Part shown: in pieces, positions 62,061-64,000 of the stretch
Position numbering within the stretch: the first letter of the stretch is position 1
Layout of the letters: every line of letters starts with the position of its first letter
NCBI RefSeq assembly: GCF_039023475.1
Contig: NZ_JBCHVB010000006.1
Coordinates: forward strand, 201,292-265,291
Reading direction: 5' to 3'
Origin: Erwinia sp039023475
GTDB lineage: Bacteria; Pseudomonadota; Gammaproteobacteria; Enterobacterales; Enterobacteriaceae
Length of the DNA: 64,000 bases
Position numbers and translations under genes: made by a program
The notes under the pieces: generated by a model
What the model saw: only the letters and a program-made list of their open reading frames with translations
The model's database searches: none
What the model was told of the DNA's origin: nothing

Positions 62061-63365
62061 TCAGAGCCGTACGCCCTTCCCTTTCCGGTGCAGCATAAGC
62101 GAGACCAGGAAGGCGACCGCCCCCATCGCAGAAACGTACCAGAAGAAGCTGGTTTCATTTCCCATCCCCTTGAGCAGCAGGGCTACATATTCCGCCGATC
62201 CGCCAAAGAGTGCATTCGCTACCGCATAAGAAAGCCCCACGCCCATCGCCCTGACTTCCGGGGGGAACATTTCGGCCTTGAGAATACCGCTGATAGAGGT
62301 GTAAAAGCTGGTAATAATCAGTGACGTCATTACCAGCGCGAAGGCGATAACGGGACTTGATACGTCTTGCAATAATGTCAGAACGGGCACGGTACAGATT
62401 GCGGCCAGTCCCCCAAAAATCAGCATAGCGCTGCGGCGACCAATCTTATCTGAAAGTCCGCCGATGACCGGCTGGATCAGCATAAAAACGAAAAGCGCCG
62501 CGGTCATCAGGCCGCTGGCGGTTTTCGTTTCCATTCCGGCAGTATTGACCAGGTACTTTTGCATATAGGTAGTGAAAGTATAAAAGCTTAGCGAGCCGCC
62601 AGCGGTAAACCCCAACACCATGATAAAAGCGCGGCGATGCTTCCACAGCCCTTTCAGCGAACCGGCATCTTTATGTTCACGCGTAGCCCGATCGGAAGTT
62701 TCATTCAGGGAGCGGCGAAGAAAAAGCGCCACCACCGCCAGCACCGCGCCGAGCGCAAAGGGGATCCGCCATCCCCAGGCCCTGAGCTCGCTATCTGAAA
62801 GGATATGCTGAAGCACAACGACGGTCAGTAACGCCATCAGCTGTCCGCCGATTAGCGTGACGTACTGGAATGAGGCATAGAATCCTTTCTTACCTTCTGC
62901 CGCCACTTCACTCATATAAGTGGCGCTGGTGCCATATTCCCCACCGACGGATAATCCCTGGAACAGGCGGGCCAGCAGCAGCAATACAGGTGCCCATAAG
63001 CCTATCGCGTTGTAGCCAGGCAGGCAGGCGATCACCAGCGATCCGAAGCACATCATGCAAACGGAAATCAGCATAGATGTTTTACGACCATGCTTATCCC
63101 CTATGTAGCCGAACAGCCAGCCGCCAATCGGGCGCATCAGAAAACCTGCCGCAAAAATGCCCGCCGTTTGCAGCAGCTGAGTATTAGGGTTATCTGAGGG
63201 GAAAAAAACATGCGCGAAATAGAGGGAGCAAAATGAATAAACGTAAAAGTCGAACCACTCAACCAGATTACCTGAAGAAGCGCCAACGATAGCCCGGATC
63301 CTTTGACCTGTTGTGATCGCGACGGGCGAGTCTTCTGACGGATGCCCGGTATTTATATCTGCCAT
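62061..63365 (-). CDS. kgtP: Alpha-ketoglutarate:H+ symporter
   Basis: A 434-residue MFS metabolite:proton symporter with twelve helices. NLVEWFDFYVYSF in helix 1, GWLFGYIGDKHGRKTSMLIS (loop 2-3 signature) and LFQGLSVGGEYGTSATYMSE in helix 4 are diagnostic. It imports 2-oxoglutarate. GAGGGAGAT precedes the ATG. In E. coli an rRNA operon follows; here different sequence follows. Confidence 0.95.
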   Translation of the reverse strand: MADINTGHPSEDSPVAITTGQRIRAIVGASSGNLVEWFDFYVYSFCSLYFAHVFFPSDNPNTQLLQTAGIFAAGFLMRPIGGWLFGYIGDKHGRKTSMLISVCMMCFGSLVIACLPGYNAIGLWAPVLLLLARLFQGLSVGGEYGTSATYMSEVAAEGKKGFYASFQYVTLIGGQLMALLTVVVLQHILSDSELRAWGWRIPFALGAVLAVVALFLRRSLNETSDRATREHKDAGSLKGLWKHRRAFIMVLGFTAGGSLSFYTFTTYMQKYLVNTAGMETKTASGLMTAALFVFMLIQPVIGGLSDKIGRRSAMLIFGGLAAICTVPVLTLLQDVSSPVIAFALVMTSLIITSFYTSISGILKAEMFPPEVRAMGVGLSYAVANALFGGSAEYVALLLKGMGNETSFFWYVSAMGAVAFLVSLMLHRKGKGVRL

Positions 63366-63737
63366 ATCTCCCTCTCAATGTTTATTCGTTATTATCATCA
63401 GCCTGTTAACTGAAGAGTAACACGGCATATAACAATTCAGAAAGATATCTATAAGCCTGGCTAATGGTTTGTTGCGCAGGCTGGTAAACAGGTGAAAAGA
63501 AAGGGGGCAGGCTGAAAGCGGTAACTTTTTGCTGACGGGCTGGCGGGCTGACGGAAATAATGCTGAAGAATTTGCCTTAAGTAAGAGTAATAAAGGGTGG
63601 ATTTCCATCACTGAACGCAGGATGAAGCGCTCGATTTCCCCGATCGCTACTCTGGCAGACAGAAAATTACCAAAATATGGATACAGTGGCGGGGAAAGAG
63701 TGAAAACCTGACCGCGACAGCAAAATTCCGGAGCGGA
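63366..63737. other. Gap beyond kgtP with no clear gene
   Basis: Promoter region of kgtP near its start, then about 300 bp without a gene I can support. No rRNA sequence appears before the window end. Confidence 0.5.
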
Positions 63738-63994
63738 TACAGTACCGGCGTGGCGCAGGCAGGTTCAACGTGCACACGGATGGCCCTCTCCTGCCGCCCC
63801 GTAACGCAAAAAAACCTGACCGTCAGATGACGCTTAAGGATTTGCCGGAGGAGGTAACGGTATGGGCGGCGAGAGCTTACCGTTACAGGCCAGATTTATC
63901 TGCTGTTAGGCTCAGGGTTTCGCAGGAATACCGGGGATGGGAGGAGTACAGTACCGGCGTGGCGCGGGCAGGTTCAACGTGCACACGGATGGCC
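63738..63994 (+). repeat. Two copies of a 48-bp repeat
   Basis: The unit beginning TACAGTACCGGCGTGGCGC and ending CACACGGATGGCC occurs at 63738-63785 and 63947-63994 with a single mismatch (A/G at unit position 20). The copies are 209 bp apart, not a multiple of three. The DNA between them is GC-rich and shows no gene. Further copies may lie beyond the window. Confidence 0.8.
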
Positions 63995-64000
63995 GTGTTC

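Noticed and set aside
1..64000. CRISPR arrays or cas genes
   Set aside because: No regularly spaced 28-37-bp repeats and no Cas-like protein were seen; the 48-bp repeat at the end has only two copies with a 161-bp gap.
63366..64000. Start of an rRNA operon after kgtP, as in E. coli
   Set aside because: No 16S leader or 16S 5' sequence is present before the window end.

Overview
The window is chromosomal DNA from a gamma-proteobacterium of the order Enterobacterales. The housekeeping genes (ssrA-type terminator, ygaC-ygaM-nrdHIEF-proVWX, mprA-emrAB, yfiF-trxC-tapT-patZ-pssA-yfiM-kgtP) read as close relatives of the Escherichia coli proteins. Gene order differs from E. coli: the emrB and yfiF blocks are directly joined, ygaZH is missing, and betT, dsbG, tsx, speG and mmuPM are packed near ssrA. 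This suggests a relative such as an Erwiniaceae or Enterobacteriaceae member rather than E. coli itself; I cannot name the genus.

Region 1 (1-4716) is the right end of a P4-like satellite element. It carries a truncated DUF5375-like gene, the P4 alpha primase-helicase, an iteron-like cluster downstream of it, and cargo consisting of a polytopic membrane protein and a cysteine-rich four-helix copper-storage-type protein.

Region 2 (4717-28003) is a second island of about 23.3 kb, related to CP4-57, inserted in tandem. It is bounded by an 18-bp direct repeat matching the 3' end of ssrA (tmRNA), and it has integrase arm-type sites at both ends. Its left half is a minus-strand block of predicted defence genes, transcribed in the order XRE regulator, SNF2 helicase, AIPR protein, type III-like methyltransferase (Mod), type III-like restriction helicase (Res), a 47-residue micro-ORF, a DUF4263 (Shedu-type) nuclease, and a GHKL ATPase with a C-terminal nuclease-like motif. 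Its right half is the usual CP4-57 accessory set: AlpA, a zinc/HNH-like protein, a YfjR-like WYL regulator, a small membrane protein, a lipoprotein, a RadC-like protein, a damaged CbtA-family toxin and a DUF4942 protein. An AT-rich membrane-protein gene sits where the toxin's antitoxin would be expected.

Region 3 (28004-64000) is core chromosome: a RIO-family kinase, an acyltransferase, dsbG, the choline transporter betT, the nucleoside porin tsx, speG, S-methylmethionine recycling (mmuPM with a MetJ box), the class Ib ribonucleotide reductase operon with NrdR boxes, the ProU osmoprotectant ABC transporter, the EmrAB efflux pump with its repressor, and the yfiF-to-kgtP block. BetT and ProU both serve osmoprotection. 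The window ends inside a two-copy 48-bp repeat. The most interesting piece is the defence block at 6502-19448.
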